Shown: positions 1-12,890, numbered from the stretch's first letter. The stretch is 64,000 nt of DNA from Lunularia cruciata (GCA_948567375.1 OX419755.1:19163001-19227000); one strand, 5' to 3'. Numbers and translations: made by a program. Notes: a model not told the origin generated them from the sequence alone.

Positions 1-60
1 CTATTGTGTATGATATTGACGGCGATGTATGTTGTGTAGCAATGTATATACGCATGACAC
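1..60 (+). repeat. Terminal fragment of the repeat that flanks element D
   Basis: This stretch matches 35,160-35,225 and, in inverse orientation, 27,190-27,240 and 27,366-27,430. It ends in the same terminus-like sequence (tgtgtagcaatgtatata...). It abuts directly on the outer end of the large inverted repeat that starts at 61. It is truncated by the window edge. No coding potential is seen. Confidence 0.6.
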
Positions 61-1860
61 CAGATCTACAATCTAAAATATCCATATTTTGAATTTAGAT
101 GTAAAATTCTCTAATTCAGATATCTATATCTTGAACACAAATGTTCCTGTGGTAAACTCAATTGTCCAATTCTAGATCGCCAACATCTTATTGACTTGTA
201 GTACAAAGTAGAAATAATAGATTATTATTCTTATTATAAACTAATAAATTACATAACTGAAATTTCATTTGACCATTAAAGTTTAAAAACTTGTTAATCT
301 AAGCTTATCTATTGCAAGTTCAAGAAATTTAAAATAAAATAAATTTTATATAATAAAAAAATAAACTAATGGATATTGAAGAAATTATAAAGAGAAGTTA
401 TACTGTCCTTTACTATAATTTAATTTCATAGGAAGAAGGGAAGATTATAAAATTTTGACATTTGATCCAATAAATAATAAAGAGATTGAATATTCTCTAT
501 CCACTAGATCTTAAAGTTTTACTCTATCCTGCTAGGTAAAGCACTTGAACTTGAGAGGTTCAAGAGCAGAAAGGGCGATTTAGAATCCCATTTCCCTTGA
601 CCATTTGCTCTCATAATCAAATAATCCAAATTTCATTGATGCGGTATTATCATAGTCAGGACCATAGAGCAGAATCTTGAGTTAAGCCCTATTCCTTGAT
701 GTTCAAGAGTGTAAAGCGGAATCGGTGTCCATATTATTCCTTTGTGCGGAAGAGGAGTAAGCTATTTGCCACAATGCGTTTGCTTCATGTGTGATACGCG
801 AACGCCTTTTCCCATTGTGTTTGCAAAGTATAACAAATAACTAAATAATATGCTTAACAATTCCAAAGATATATCAACCGTTTAAATTAGCTTATTAATG
901 GTTGAGAAATTGAAGAATTGTAAAGCATTTAAATTCTTTAATTCTATCGGTTATAATCTAAAATTTAAAATAGATCTGAACTACACAAAACAATATCATA
1001 CACTTGAAACCAAGGCTACTATTTTCCTCCACGGTGAAGATTGTAAAGCAATATATTGAGTTTAGCTATATTTCTTATTGTTCAAGAATGCAAAGCGAGA
1101 TTCTAGAATCACACTTGGGTATATTACCCTTTTGTGTCTAAGAAGAGAAAAATATTTCTTGTTGTCTAAACAGAAAAAGCCGTTGGCCACAATCTATTCT
1201 CAAATTATAATCAACAAATAATGTACTTATCAACTCTGTTAGTTACATTGACAATCTAAGTTCTCATAGTAATGGTTGACACTATTAAACGATTCAAAAG
1301 TATCTGAAATATTTATCTACTATAGTCTAAAACTTAAACAAGATCTAAATTCTAAAATCAATTGACATAAGTATACCACACTATTGTTCTAATACTAGAT
1401 TGAAAAATTTAATGTCAGTCATGCACAACTTTGTATGACAAACCCACTCCTTGAGTTAACAAGAATACCCATTCTTTCCAAGCATTACGCTAAGACTTTA
1501 TTAGTTAAGGAAAAGATTCAATAAAACAATAAAGATGTTTAATGATATATTTGAAAAAATTTAAATCTTGAAATAAATGAATAAATATAATTAAATAAAT
1601 TATAAATTGATGACTTAAAAGAAAGATTCTAAAATGGAGATACTTGATATTTAAGCTTTAAATCTATAACTCAAAAGAAAAGATTCTAAAATGTACACTA
1701 TTGAGATTTTTAAGCTTTTGACAAAATACTATTATCATATTTTCTCTAAGAAATATTTTCCTTATAAAGAATAAGATGAGAAACAGAACATACTATTTCA
1801 AGCCCAAAACCAACCAAACAATTGTAAATACGTAAATCCTCTATTATAATCATAGACTCT
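61..1860 (+). repeat. Left arm of a large inverted repeat
   Basis: AT-rich sequence whose reverse complement recurs, diverged, at 10,410-11,988. The outer ends mirror each other: cagatctacaatctaaaat at 61 against tttagtttgtagatctg ending at 11,988. The inner ends also match (ctattataatcatagactc near 1,850 against agtctatgattataatagag near 10,411). The bases just outside are gacac on the left and gacat on the right, a possible degenerate 5-bp target duplication. No open frame of interest is present. It could be the terminal inverted repeat of a large DNA element or an inverted segmental duplication. Confidence 0.6.
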
Positions 1861-1945
1861 TTCTGGATGATCATCATTACAAGGCATTCCTCATACCAAG
1901 CCTATTAAATTCCCCTTTGTGGGGCTTCAAGGTCATTGTTTTCAA

Positions 1946-2230
1946 ATGACACCAAAACTAGATCAAGTGCATAAGTAGTGTACAAGATACACTCCACTTT
2001 CTCAAAGAAATATGAGGTGCAGTTCCCAAACTGGAGAACAAGCACCAAGTTTCCCTTTTCATATTGGTGCTAACTGATATAACTCCTTGGTAATTTAGGC
2101 TATTTGGACACTTTTTTAGACTATTTTGATGACAGATTTTGTTTAAATTGAAGATTATTGCAAATATCCTTATCTACTAATAAATATAGTATATAATGTA
2201 ATATATCTACTAATAGAATTTTTTAATATA
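1946..2230 (+). repeat. Dispersed repeat, copy 1 of 2
   Basis: It matches 7,257-7,510 in direct orientation; both copies contain 'caagatacactccactttct' and 'gaagattattgcaaatac/tcc'. No coding potential is recognised. In both places it is followed by the module 'gagcaagagatccaattta', so the two repeats travel together. Confidence 0.65.
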
Positions 2231-2235
2231 TGTCC

Positions 2236-3010
2236 AATTTGAGCAAGAGATCCAATTTAATCCTGGACTCAAACCTTCAAACTCCATTCCCAAAAATAGC
2301 TCTTTTTGGATTTCAAAAGGAACTTGTTTGTTTGAAAAAGATATGAAGGTTATGAAAAATTGGTATGATAACTCTTTAAAAGATATAAGAACTGCTACTT
2401 ATCATGATAGTTGCCTCAAAGTTTATGAAGTTAAACTTGGTCTTCAACTTCTAGGTGAGATAGTTCTATTTTATAAATTTAACCTTAAAACTTACACATA
2501 ATTTAAATTACTCTCTAAGAGACTTGTATGAATGATTAGATTTTACTTATAATATTTATAAAATACACTTTATATAATCAGGCCTGACTGATGAGAAAGC
2601 TCACACTAAATGTATGGTGTATCTTCATATCTTCCTTAATCATCTATTCTAAAATAAAATTTTCTACTTTAATTTTAATTCAAGATTAACTCAAATTAAG
2701 GTTAATCATGTTACAATGTTTTGAGGAAACAAGTACTTTACACTATCATATATTTGATACTCTATAGCTTTTTTTTCCTCGATACAATTTATGGTGTATA
2801 TTTCTTTCGAGTTCTTTCGAGCCTATCCACAAGTTTTCTATGAAATTCCAGTACTTAGTTTATAGTACGCAAGAATTGTATAAAGCAGCTTGTCAGGATT
2901 ATGCTGCTATTTTTTATATCCATTTCATTTTGAATGGCGTCGGAAGGAATTCCATTTCATATCCACGAACAAACCCTCCATTGACTCATGTAATGAAGTT
3001 GTCATTCAGA
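2236..3010 (+). repeat. AT-rich dispersed repeat, copy 1
   Basis: First of at least five copies of one repeat family; the others are 5,055-6,262 (minus), 6,278-7,172 (plus), 10,090-10,410 (minus) and 59,345-60,475 (plus). Shared landmarks are 'agatatgaaggttatgaaa', 'caatgttttg-ggaaacaagta' and 'cctatccac-agtttt'. A short frame at 2,840-3,028 (MKFQYLVYSTQELYKAACQD...) has relatives in the other copies, so the family may once have been coding, but I recognise no protein family in it. Confidence 0.65.
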
Positions 3011-3420
3011 CACAGCAAAATGGATTAGATTTTGTCTAAATGACATCGACATACAACTACAGTTACATCTAGTGAAATATAGACGTGAACATCCAAAACC
3101 TAAGTTTGGATACCAACAATTGAAAAATGAAGTGTACTCAGGGACTTTCTAGAAAACGTAAGTGCAATCTCAGGGCCGGAACAGATGCATTGCACTTTAT
3201 CGTGAGTGGACTGGTTCTGTTGTACATACATTGTCTACTAACTTGGTGTAATATAGGCAGATATGGTAGAATTATGTAGTTGTCAAGTAGAGAACTTTAG
3301 AGTGATATGCTGCGGTTGTTTAGTTGGTAATTCAGTTCTCTATTTGCCTTGTGTCTGTTATGAATATGCTGTACTTGTTAACAATAACCTGTTGAACCTG
3401 GTAAGGAGGAATCCTGGAGA
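2990..3420. repeat. Segmental duplicate shared with 12,500-12,890
   Basis: About 400 bp align in direct orientation with 12,500-12,890 (for example 'gaacagatgcattgcacttt' and 'agagtgatatgct'). Because LRR remnants lie a short distance to the right of both copies, this is probably sequence that once flanked an ancestral NLR-type locus rather than a transposon. No convincing reading frame is present. Confidence 0.6.
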
Positions 3421-4438
3421 TGGACCCACCCCTCAGCAACTCCATCAAGGCAGTAGAGGAAGGCTATAATATAATATATTATATCAGGGCAAATATATAA
3501 TATATGACATCAGGGCAGTAGAGGCTATAATATGCTTCAGCTGTGCAGTCTTTGTCTGGAGAGTGACTTCGAAAGCATAAGCAGGTAGCCCGTTGAGCAA
3601 ATTATTGTGCACATTCTTTTCCGAGAGAAACCTACACTCTGCAGCAAATTGCGCTTCTTAGATTCCGTAGTTCTTCTAGCTGAAGTTCTTCTTGCTGAAG
3701 TTCTTCTTGTCACGAAATGAAAGCGCTTCACAATAGATATCGGGTTCCAGGGATTGAATTGTTAGATATTTTGCATACACGGCAAGGATTCGGCTACGAC
3801 AAGATGGACCTGCTTCCCATTCTGAAACAACACTAGTAACAACATATGCTCTGCACTAACATTGTCATACGTATCTATCTATCCAAACTGGATATGTAGA
3901 ATGGCTCCTAATGTAGAGAAATGAGAAGCCGTTTGAGGAACGATAGATCTCGATCTCGTTGAAAGCAAATGAGATGCAAAATATGTAATGTATACAAGGT
4001 GGCGAATATTTGTTCGACTGATAACATAAATGAACGTAACCTGGAAACATAAGAAAAGCAGTTCCTAAATACAAGAATAGCTGCTCGAATGATAACATAA
4101 ATGAACACAACCTGGAAACATATCAAAAGTAATCCCTATATACAAGTAGCATGCCCCGGAAAAGCGGATACAGAACAACAGTGCATGTAGAAAAATAAAA
4201 TCGACTTGAGAAGCCAGACGAGAAAGATGCAGATAAACCGAAGTCGAAAATCAATGTAGAAGCCTGGATATCGAAAGTCATGGAAAATCCGTGAGTCATC
4301 CCGAAAGTATGAAATCGCTCAGAGAACGAGGGGAGTAGAGCGAAGCGTTAGAGATATGGATATAGACATGGCTCCGGGTGTGTTCACTTTCCTCCTTTTT
4401 GCTGGCAGTTAGTGAATCTACTGTACGCTTTGGAAATT
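3421..4438. other. Stretch without a recognised gene; small local repeats
   Basis: I see no gene. Two local duplications are visible: a short 'aagttcttctt' repeat near 3,670-3,715, and a roughly 70-bp tandem pair at 4,011-4,080 and 4,081-4,145 sharing 'gataacataaatgaac' and 'aacctggaaacata'. Minus-strand frames here are short and unconvincing. Confidence 0.5.
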
Positions 4439-4439
4439 T

Positions 4440-5053
4440 CCTGTACTGTTGGTTGGAGACACCAATACTACTCCCCAGAGGACCGACTTCCTTACAAACC
4501 AGACCGTTTCTGAACAGGTTCGGTCTTTAGAGTTTCTGTCACTGATACGAGCAGGTTTGGGCACGAATCAATGTATAACTTTCGCAAGTGCTGGAGTTAC
4601 TCAAGTGTACCCGGGGAGAGTCTGCAGAGTCGGGAATGACCCAATGTACAAGTCCTACGACTGCTGGAGTTTGCCCCATTGTCTGTGGTAGAGCTTCAAC
4701 AATTGTTAGAATTGCCTGATTGCATCCAGTAGCGCCTGTACTCGGGCACGACCATAATATGTATAACTTCTGCAATTGCACGAGTTGCCAGAGTGTATCA
4801 AATCGAGCTTGGAGGTTCAAGCACGAACAGATGTCTAAGTCCTGCATGTGCTCGAGCTGCCCGAGTGTAATCCGGTAAAGTCCACAGGTTCCCACACTCA
4901 TAGATCTCTAAGGACTCCAATTGCCCGAGTGTACCCAGTAGGCCTTGCAAGTTCGGGCGCTACTCCCCTGCATAATCCATAAGCCCTACAGTGGCTGGAG
5001 TTGCCCGGGTGTATCCGGAAGGGCCTGTAGGTTGGGGCGTCCGTGGATCCTTA
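4440..5053 (-). pseudogene. LRR-array remnant of an NLR-type gene
   Basis: Read on the minus strand, the segment gives degenerate 24-residue leucine-rich repeats with fragments such as ITLGQLEHMQDLDICSCLNL and LWQLVQLQKLYI. This is the same repeat as the better preserved array at 41,330-43,545 (consensus around CPNLQALPDTLGQL). Frameshifts and stops interrupt every frame. No NB-ARC motif lies on either side. It aligns with 14,880-15,250, so both derive from one ancestral locus. The right edge is cut by the AT-rich repeat beginning at about 5,055. The assignment to LRRs is firm; descent from an NLR is inferred from the repeat type. Confidence 0.7.
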
Positions 5054-5054
5054 A

Positions 5055-6262
5055 GAATATCATTACCGTAGTTGCTTAAATCCATAGAAGAACAATCGCA
5101 CTAAATTATATATAATCTTACATGGCCTTGAGGTACTAAACACAAAAGGTCCGATTTTGCATTTTGTTCAGATTGCTCATTCTAAAGTGAGATTCATCGC
5201 CATCTCACCTCTTCAATTTATTCTTTTGGTGATGGGATCTTTGCTTCCTTCTTTGTTATCTTATGTGCGAGTCATTTTACATTTCCGGAATATTTCTGGA
5301 ATGGGAAGGATGCCAAGTCAATGCAGTGAATATGCATTATGCGCATTAGCATGTGAGGAAGTATTCAACAGTAGATACGGTTTTTCAATCGGGAAGCAAG
5401 CTATTTATTTCTTAAAGTCTGCTTTTTGTACTTCGAGATTCGCTCATGCTTAATGAGAATCTCAAGGGTCACATTTGGAATAGATGGCATTTTATCACAA
5501 AATTAAAGGATAGAATGTTGTGAGTTAGAATACTTCGTGGATATGAGACGGAATCCTTTCCTATGCCATTCAAAATGAAATGGATATAAAAGTTGGCAGC
5601 ATAATCCTGACAAGCTTCTTTATACAATTCTTGCGTACAATCAAGTAAGTACTGGAATTTCATTGAAAACTTCTGGATAAGGTCTAAAGAAATATACACC
5701 ATCAGTTGTATCGAAGAAAAACTTTTTACAGAGTATCATATATATGATAGTGTAAAGTACTTGGGACCCAAGATGAAAAAGACAATTTGGTTTTTGACTC
5801 AACATCTTTTTTGGTTGGCGGCCCTCTCGCGTTGGTCGAGCACTAGGGGCCCTTATATTTAAACCAGGGCTACTTGTTTCCTCGAAATATTGTAACATGA
5901 TTAATCTTGAATTACAATTAAAGTATAAGTTTTTATATTTTAGAATAGATGATCAAGGAAAATATGAAGATGGATCCATACATCATAAATCTAGTGTGAA
6001 ATTTTTCATCAGTCAGGATTAATTATATGAAGTGTATTTTATAAATATTAGAAGTAAAATGCAATCATTTCAACAAGTATGTTAGAGAGTATTCTAAAAT
6101 ATGTGTAAGCTTTAAGGATAACATTAGAAAATCAAACTATATTGCTTAGAAGTTGTAGACCAATTTTAAATTCATAAACTTGAGGCAACTATCATGATGA
6201 GTAGCAGTTCTTATATCATTTAAAGAGTTACTATACCAATGTTTCATAACCTTCATATTTTC
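5055..6262 (-). repeat. AT-rich dispersed repeat, inverse copy; left arm of a palindrome
   Basis: Reverse complement of the family at 2,236-3,010 and 59,345-60,475. Its outer end (5,055-5,240) matches 60,300-60,475, which places one family boundary at about 5,055. Together with 6,278-7,172 it forms a large near-palindrome with a short centre near 6,262-6,278. A 77-codon minus frame at 5,469-5,702 contains TQELYKEACQDYAANFYIHF, which recurs in other copies; its function is unknown. Confidence 0.65.
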
Positions 6263-6277
6263 GCAATTGTTTGCTTG

Positions 6278-7172
6278 AGAAAGATATGAAGGTTATGAAA
6301 TATTGGTATTGTAACTTTTATATGATACACAAGAACTGCTACCTATTACGACAATCGCCTCAAGTTTATGAAGTTAAACTTTGTCTTCAACCGTCTAGGT
6401 TAGATAGTTCTATTTCATTATGTTAATCCCAAAGGTTACACATATTTTACAATACTCTCTCTAACAGACATGTAAGAATGATTACATCTTAATTACATCA
6501 TTTATAAAATACACTATATATAACCAGATCTGACTGATAGAAAGTTGACTGTAAATTTATGGTGTATGGGTCCATCTTCATATCTTCCTCAATCATCTAT
6601 TAAAGAATCAAAATACTTAAACTTCAAGATTAACTTTAATCAATGTTACAATGTTTTGGGGAAACAAGTAATTTAAAGTATCATATATATATAACAGTCT
6701 AAATTTTTTTCTTCTTGATCCGATTTATAGTATATATTTATTGCGAGCCTATCCACTAGTTTTCAATGAAATTTCAGAAATTACTTTATAGTATACCGCT
6801 TTATATCCACAAACAACTTTTAATTGTTCCAACTCACAACATTGTAGTCTTTAATTATGTGATAAAATGCCATTCATTCCGAATATGACCCTTGATATTC
6901 TCATTAAGCATGAGCAAATCTTGAAGTACTTAAAGCAGACTATAAGAAATAAGTAGCTTGCTTCTCCACTGAAAAATCATATCTACTGTTAATCACGTGC
7001 TAATGCGCATATTACATGCGCGTATCCTCACATGCTGATGCGCATAGCCCATATCTACTGCATTGACTTAGTGTCCTCCCCATTCCAAAAATATATCCGG
7101 AAATGTAAATGACTCGCACATAAGATTATAAATAAGATAACAAGAAGGATGTGGACGATCCCATCAAGCACT
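6278..7172 (+). repeat. AT-rich dispersed repeat, direct copy; right arm of a palindrome
   Basis: Mirrors 5,230-6,262: 'ttcataaccttcatat' on the left of the centre is answered by 'atatgaaggttatgaa' on the right. It ends near 7,172 in 'gatcccatcaagcac', also found at 60,292. The reading frames seen in other copies are broken here. Confidence 0.6.
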
Positions 7173-7256
7173 AGAGGAAAAAAATTTTACACATTGACAC
7201 TGAGCTGTCACAATGATTTTGGTCGTGGTGAAGTTGTATGATACGAGTTTTCAAAT

Positions 7257-7510
7257 AACACCAAAACTTGATCAAGTGCATAAGTTGTGTACAAGATACA
7301 CTCCACTTTCTCAAAGAAATATGAGGTGTAGTTCCCAAACTGGGGAAAAAGCACCAAGTTTCCATATTGGTGCTAACTGATATAACTCCTAGGTAATTTA
7401 GGCTATTTGGACACTTTTTGAGACTATCTTGATGAGAGATTTTGTTTAAATTGAAGATTATTGCAAATACCCTAATCTACTAATAAATATATCCCAAAAA
7501 TTAATAGAAT
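7257..7510 (+). repeat. Dispersed repeat, copy 2 of 2
   Basis: Direct repeat of 1,946-2,230. It is followed by a small inverted repeat that folds the downstream module back on itself. Confidence 0.6.
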
Positions 7511-7511
7511 T

Positions 7512-7720
7512 TTGTGATTTATCTCCAATTTGAGCAAGAGATCCAATTTAATCTTGGACTTAAACCTTCAAACTCCATTCTCAAAAATAGCTCTTTTTGG
7601 ATTTTCAGAAGGCACTTGTTTGTTTTGAAACCCTAAAAACATGCTTTTTGAGAATGGAGTTTGAAGGTTTGAGTCCAAGATTAAATTGAATCTCTTGCTC
7701 AAATTGGACATAAAATTCTT
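7512..7720. repeat. Small inverted repeat (hairpin)
   Basis: The left arm at about 7,512-7,600 ('tttgagcaagagatccaatt', 'aaaccttcaaactccattct') is mirrored at about 7,636-7,720 ('agaatggagtttgaaggttt', 'aatctcttgctcaaattgg'). The spacer is about 40 bp. It looks like a local fold-back of the same module found at 2,236 and 59,345. Confidence 0.65.
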
Positions 7721-10089
7721 TTTTTATCAAAATTAAATTTTTGGTATTATCTGAAAACTCATATAACACAACTTTCACCAAGACCAAAACCACTACAAGT
7801 ACATAAGTAGATAAAGGAAGCATAGAAGCATTTATGTGCATGAGGTGGTGCATATACTAAGCTTTGAACTTAACAATTTGGACTTGGGTCCATTTTATCA
7901 AAAAGGAGTGATAGACACATTGGAGTTATAATAAGAGCTCTTGTATAAAGAGTTAGCACTCTTTAATTATATAATATAATATAATACTATTCACTCTTGA
8001 GAAGATTTAGAACTAACTAAGATTGATTCAACCCATGATTAAAGGATCCCCAAAATTCTTCTAGTACCTTCATCGGGTATAGTTCTGAAATTGTAAAATA
8101 TTGTGTTTTTCTATTATCTTAAAATGCCTATAAGGGGAGAGTTTCCAAGGTTTGGTCCAACCATAACAACAAATACCCATGAGTAAAAAGATTCTAAGTA
8201 AGACTAATAGCTTTGTTATGTATAATTTTGAAATTACAAAAGATTATAACATTTCCTAGTGATTTAAAATAATATGGAAATGAGAGTCTCCAAGGTTAGC
8301 TTGGAGTCCAATGCTAGCACTAACAAATTTACAACTTGATTCAAGAAGAGGATGTAGGTTTTTGGATATTATTGGTGGTTTCTCCTAACCTAAGGTATAA
8401 TTAGGCTTACAAGATGATATTTATTCTTGATCCTATAATTCATGCTATAAATGGTTTTGATTGATATATGAGTTATGATCACATATCATAGAGAAAGACA
8501 TGCTTGACCAAATTGGACTTTACATGAAATTGAGCAATTAGGTGGGTGAATCATCATACTCTTAACTATGTTGGTCAAAAGTTTTATTTACTTGCTCATT
8601 TTGTATGTAAACAAGTAGGAAAAATCCCATTGCAAACATGAGAACTATTTAGCTTGAGAGATCACTTGAATCTAAATCAAGAATGCTTATGATAATTTGG
8701 TGTTTGAACTACTAATGTTGAGTTTGTTTGATGAATTGTGATACTGAGATTGTGAATGATTGATTGTGAGCTTACATAAGCTTCTACTACACATATAGTT
8801 TCAAATGTTCAACGAATGAATACTCTAACAAATAACTTTGAGTTTGGTTTCTTATCATAATAAGTAGATACTCTTGCAAAATTTATTCAACTTAATCACC
8901 TTTCTTAAAAGGTCACTTAAAGTTCTTAATTTGTAGTCGGATTGATTACTAAAACACATAGAAAAGCATAAATAAATTATATTGATGTAGTACTTATAAA
9001 AAATATGTGTATTAAATTTTCTTGTGTTATAGAATTAATAAAAATAAGTAGTTTTTTTATGATTAAAATCTTTAGCAATACTAATTATAGCAAAAAGTGA
9101 CGTATATTTCTTATAACTTGCTTTTTTGTTTGGTATATCATTCTAAGATTTGTTTTATTATAATAATTTTAAAATTATTTAATATTAATATCTTGAGATA
9201 CATGATATAGTTGGAAGATAAAGTTTCAATTCAAGTAGTTCTAAAGTTATCTAAAATTTATTTATTTTCAAAATGGAAAGGAAATTAACAACATAGAGGT
9301 ATGAGCTAAAATTTTAAATGAATTGTTGGTGGGTAATGTGGTTCAAAGATGCTCATTAAGACTAAATATGATATAAATGCATGTGGGTTTTATAGATTTT
9401 ACAAACCTCTATAAGATCTTCAAACATATGAGGTATAAAACTTGAACTTGGAAAACAATTTGTTGAACTCTATGATATAAAAGATACTTTTCCAATTGAA
9501 GATATAGATTTTGAAAGGGAAAATACTTAGTGAGACTCTTTTAAGTAGAGATAACTACTGCAATATCAATTTGAAGATAGTGTTATTTAAAATTTGAAGA
9601 GAGTAAAAATTCTTTACTTAAGATTCAAACATGACTAAGATTGACTCAACCCATGATTAGAAGATCCCAAAACTTTTGTTTAATACCTTATTTGTGTATG
9701 GTTCTAGAATTGTAAAATAATGTGTTTTTTCCTAGTATTTTAGAATATATGTAAGGAGGAAAGTCTCCAAGGTTTGCTTGGCAATTGTGATGCCTTACCT
9801 CTTTCCACAACACACCTTCTTCTTTTTCTTGTAGGACTTAGATAGGAAATGTGTAGAAATAGTCAATCGGTAATGAAGATGGGAGGTAGAAGATAGATTC
9901 CCTTCCACCCCAAGGGGAACTGCACCTTCAAGAGGAAGATGACATTGAAGGGATATGTTGTAGAAGAACTAGAAGTAGTAGATCTAGACCAAGAGTACAA
10001 ACTATGGTTCTCCAAGAAGAAAAGAGAACCTTCAGCAAGGAAACCCTTTGCCTTGGGAGATCTTTTTCAATGGGGAAGCAAAATATGAT
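7721..10089. repeat. AT-rich region without a gene; three copies of a ~95-bp motif
   Basis: No gene is seen. Copies of one motif lie at about 8,075-8,160, 8,215-8,305 and 9,690-9,785, sharing a 'tctgaaattgtaaaatattgtg'-like core followed by 'gagagtctccaaggtttgctt'. The first and third copies are preceded by 'cccatgattaaaggatc'-like sequence. The motif is probably part of an old transposon of unknown type. Confidence 0.5.
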
Positions 10090-10409
10090 ACCTACTTATT
10101 TCTTATCATCCGCTCTTTGTGCTTCAAGACTGGCTCATGCTTAAAGAGGATCTCAAGGGTCATGTTTGGAATAAATGGCATTTTTATCACAAAATGAAAG
10201 GATAGAATGTTGTGAGTTAGGACACTTAGGAGTTGTTTGTCGATATGAAACAAAATCCTTTCTAACATCATCCTTAACCTTTCTGATGCCAAATGAAATG
10301 GATATAAAAAATGGCAGCATATCCTCACAAGCTTCTTATACAATTCTTGTGTACTATACAGTAAATGCTCGAATTTCATTGAAACCTTGTGGAATTTCTG
10401 ATCCATAAA
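10090..10409 (-). repeat. AT-rich dispersed repeat, inverse copy
   Basis: Matches the family at 5,469-5,700 and 59,940-60,120. The minus frame at 10,092-10,406 (104 codons, MDQKFHKVSMKFEHLLYSTQ...) is the longest open version of the shared frame. Resemblance to a known family is not apparent. The repeat abuts the right arm of the large inverted repeat. Confidence 0.55.
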
Positions 10410-11988
10410 AAGTCTATGATTATAATAGAGGATTTACTTGGTTTTGGGCTTGAAATAATATGTTCTATTTCTCATCTTATTCTTTATAAAGAAAATAATT
10501 TTCTTAGAGAAAATATGAAATAGTATTTTTTTCATAAGCTTAATAATCTCAATAGTGTATATATTATAATCTTTTCTTTTGAGTTATAGATTTACAGCTT
10601 AGATATCAAATAGAATCTTACTTTTTTGACATCGAATTTTGCAATTATTTTATATTATTAATTTATTTCAAGATTCAAATTTTCTTCTAAAGAAATTATT
10701 AAATATTTTAAATTTTCTATTGAATTTTTCCTTATCTAATAGTGTCTTAGCTTTATCGTTGGCTGGAGCAGGTATTCTTGTTAACTCCGAGAGTGAGTTT
10801 GTCACACAAAGTTGTGCAAGTGTGAAATTAAATTTTGCAATCTATTGGTGTGGTGGGCTTGTGTTAAGTTTATTTTAGAATTTAAATCTTGTTTGAGTTT
10901 TAGACTATTTCAGATACTTTTGAACCATTAAATAATGTCAACCATTACAATGATAACTTAGAGTGTCAATTTAACTTATGGAGTTGATAGGTACATTATT
11001 TGCTAATTATAATTTGAGAATAGATGTAGCTTTGGCTTCAAGCAGCAAACATTGTCTTTTTCTTAGATATGTTAGATATGGAGGAATGCAATGGACCTAG
11101 ATTCTAGAATTCCACTTTTCACTCTTTAACATGGATATAATGGAGTTCAAAATCTTGCTTTGCTGTCTTGACCACCGAAGAATACATTGCACTTGGTTTG
11201 AATTTTACATTGTATAGCGTTTCAGAATATGGATTTCTTTTGAATATAAATTCACAATACATAATTTTGATAAATTATTTATAAAGCATATATTAATTTG
11301 TGAAATCTATTTAACCAATTTTATTTTATTTTATTATGATTTTAAGGGGTTGTAGATATATTATTTAATTATTATATTCTTAAAATATATAAAATCACTA
11401 GATAGAAGAGGATCATATTAGCGCATCAATGAAATTTGGATGATTTGATTGTAAAAGCAAATGGTGAAGTGAAATTCTAAATCTCCCTTTCTAAATCTCC
11501 CTCCTGAACTTCTCAAGTTCAAGTTCTTTAACTAGTAGGACAGACTAGAATTTTAAAATCCTAGTGGATAGAGATTATTCATTCTCTTTATTATTTGATT
11601 GGATCAACTATCAAAATTTTATAATCTTGCTTCTCCAATGAAATAAAAATCACACTAAAGGATAGTCTAAAATCTCTTTACAATTTCTTGAATATCCTTT
11701 CAGGTTAAATTTTTATTTTTTTTAATTTCTTGAAATTGCAAATATAGACTTAGATTAGTTTTTAACTTTAATGGTCAAATAAAATTTCAGTTATGTATTT
11801 TATTAATTTAAATACTTATTTATATATAAAATATATTATTCTTACTTTTTACTACAAGTCAATAAGATGTTTGAGATCTAGAATTCGATAATTAAGTTTA
11901 CATTTGTGTTCAAAATATGGATATCCAAATTTAAATTTGAATTTTACATATGAATTCAAAAAATTGGATATTTTAGTTTGTAGATCTG
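10410..11988 (-). repeat. Right arm of the large inverted repeat
   Basis: Reverse complement of 61-1,860, diverged by substitutions and indels (about 1.58 kb here against 1.80 kb on the left). It ends at 11,988 in gtagatctg. No gene is recognised inside; the 79-codon frame at 10,639-10,878 is low-complexity and not supported. Confidence 0.6.
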
Positions 11989-12499
11989 GACATTTGAGTA
12001 TTTCTGACCTTTCGATTTGAACATTTGTGCTGAAGAAACCAGCCCATGACTTAACATAAGTAAAATGCTACCTTCAATTCCCTGTAAGCCTAGAACGTAC
12101 CAACTGCAAACTGCGCAGAGTATTTATAAATAAATGAAATGCTCAGAAAAGTTCAGTACGCGCTGTCGTTCCGCGTATGAAAATAAAAAATAAACGTGTG
12201 CAATACGTGGCCTAAATTGGCCACTCCGAAGAAATGAATAATACTTGGTTGCAATGGATATTTAGACTTCGAATGTTGGGTTTTAAGAAACTTCATTTTG
12301 AGTGAACTATTAGATATTTGGCCTACGCTTATCGGAAGAAGGAGAGGAGAATCACAACTTGTAATGTATTAATATCTGAACGAATTAAGTATTACGTTAC
12401 AAGTATATAATCGACTTATATGGATTCCGATTAACGAAAAGGATAAAAGGTTATATGACCTGTCTTAGGGAACGAAATATTCTTCATTGATGTAATGAC

Positions 12500-12890
12500 G
12501 TCGTCAGACAGAAACAGAAAAATGGATTAAATTTTGCCTAAATGACATTGAAGTACAAATACAGACAAATGAACATCCAAACCTAAGTCTGGATACCGAC
12601 AATTTAAATTTGAAGTGTACTTAGGGACTTTTGGGAAACATAAGTGCAATCTCTAGGCCGGAACAGATGCATTGCACTTTATCGAGAGTGGACTGGTCAT
12701 ATTGTACATACATTTTCTACTAACTTGGTCTAACATAGGCAGATATGGTACAACTATGTAGTTGTCCGGCAGAGAACTTTAGAGTGATATGCTACGTTTG
12801 TTTAGTTGGTAATGCAGTTCTCTATTTGGCAACTTCTGTCATGCTATGAATATGCTGTTCTTGTTGACAATAACTGGTTGAACCGGGATT
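12500..12890. repeat. Segmental duplicate shared with 2,990-3,420
   Basis: Direct copy of 2,990-3,420 (see there). Alignment stops near 12,890, where an unrelated direct repeat (12,889-13,010) begins, so the homology to the left locus is interrupted by an insertion. Confidence 0.6.

Noticed and set aside
3537-3731. Arg-rich 64-codon minus frame with 'RRTSARRTSARRT'
   Set aside because: It arises from a short 'gaagttcttcttg' tandem repeat; no support as a gene.
61-11988. Helitron or Mutator transposase in the large inverted-repeat unit
   Set aside because: No Rep/helicase or DDE transposase motif could be read in any frame, so no superfamily is claimed.
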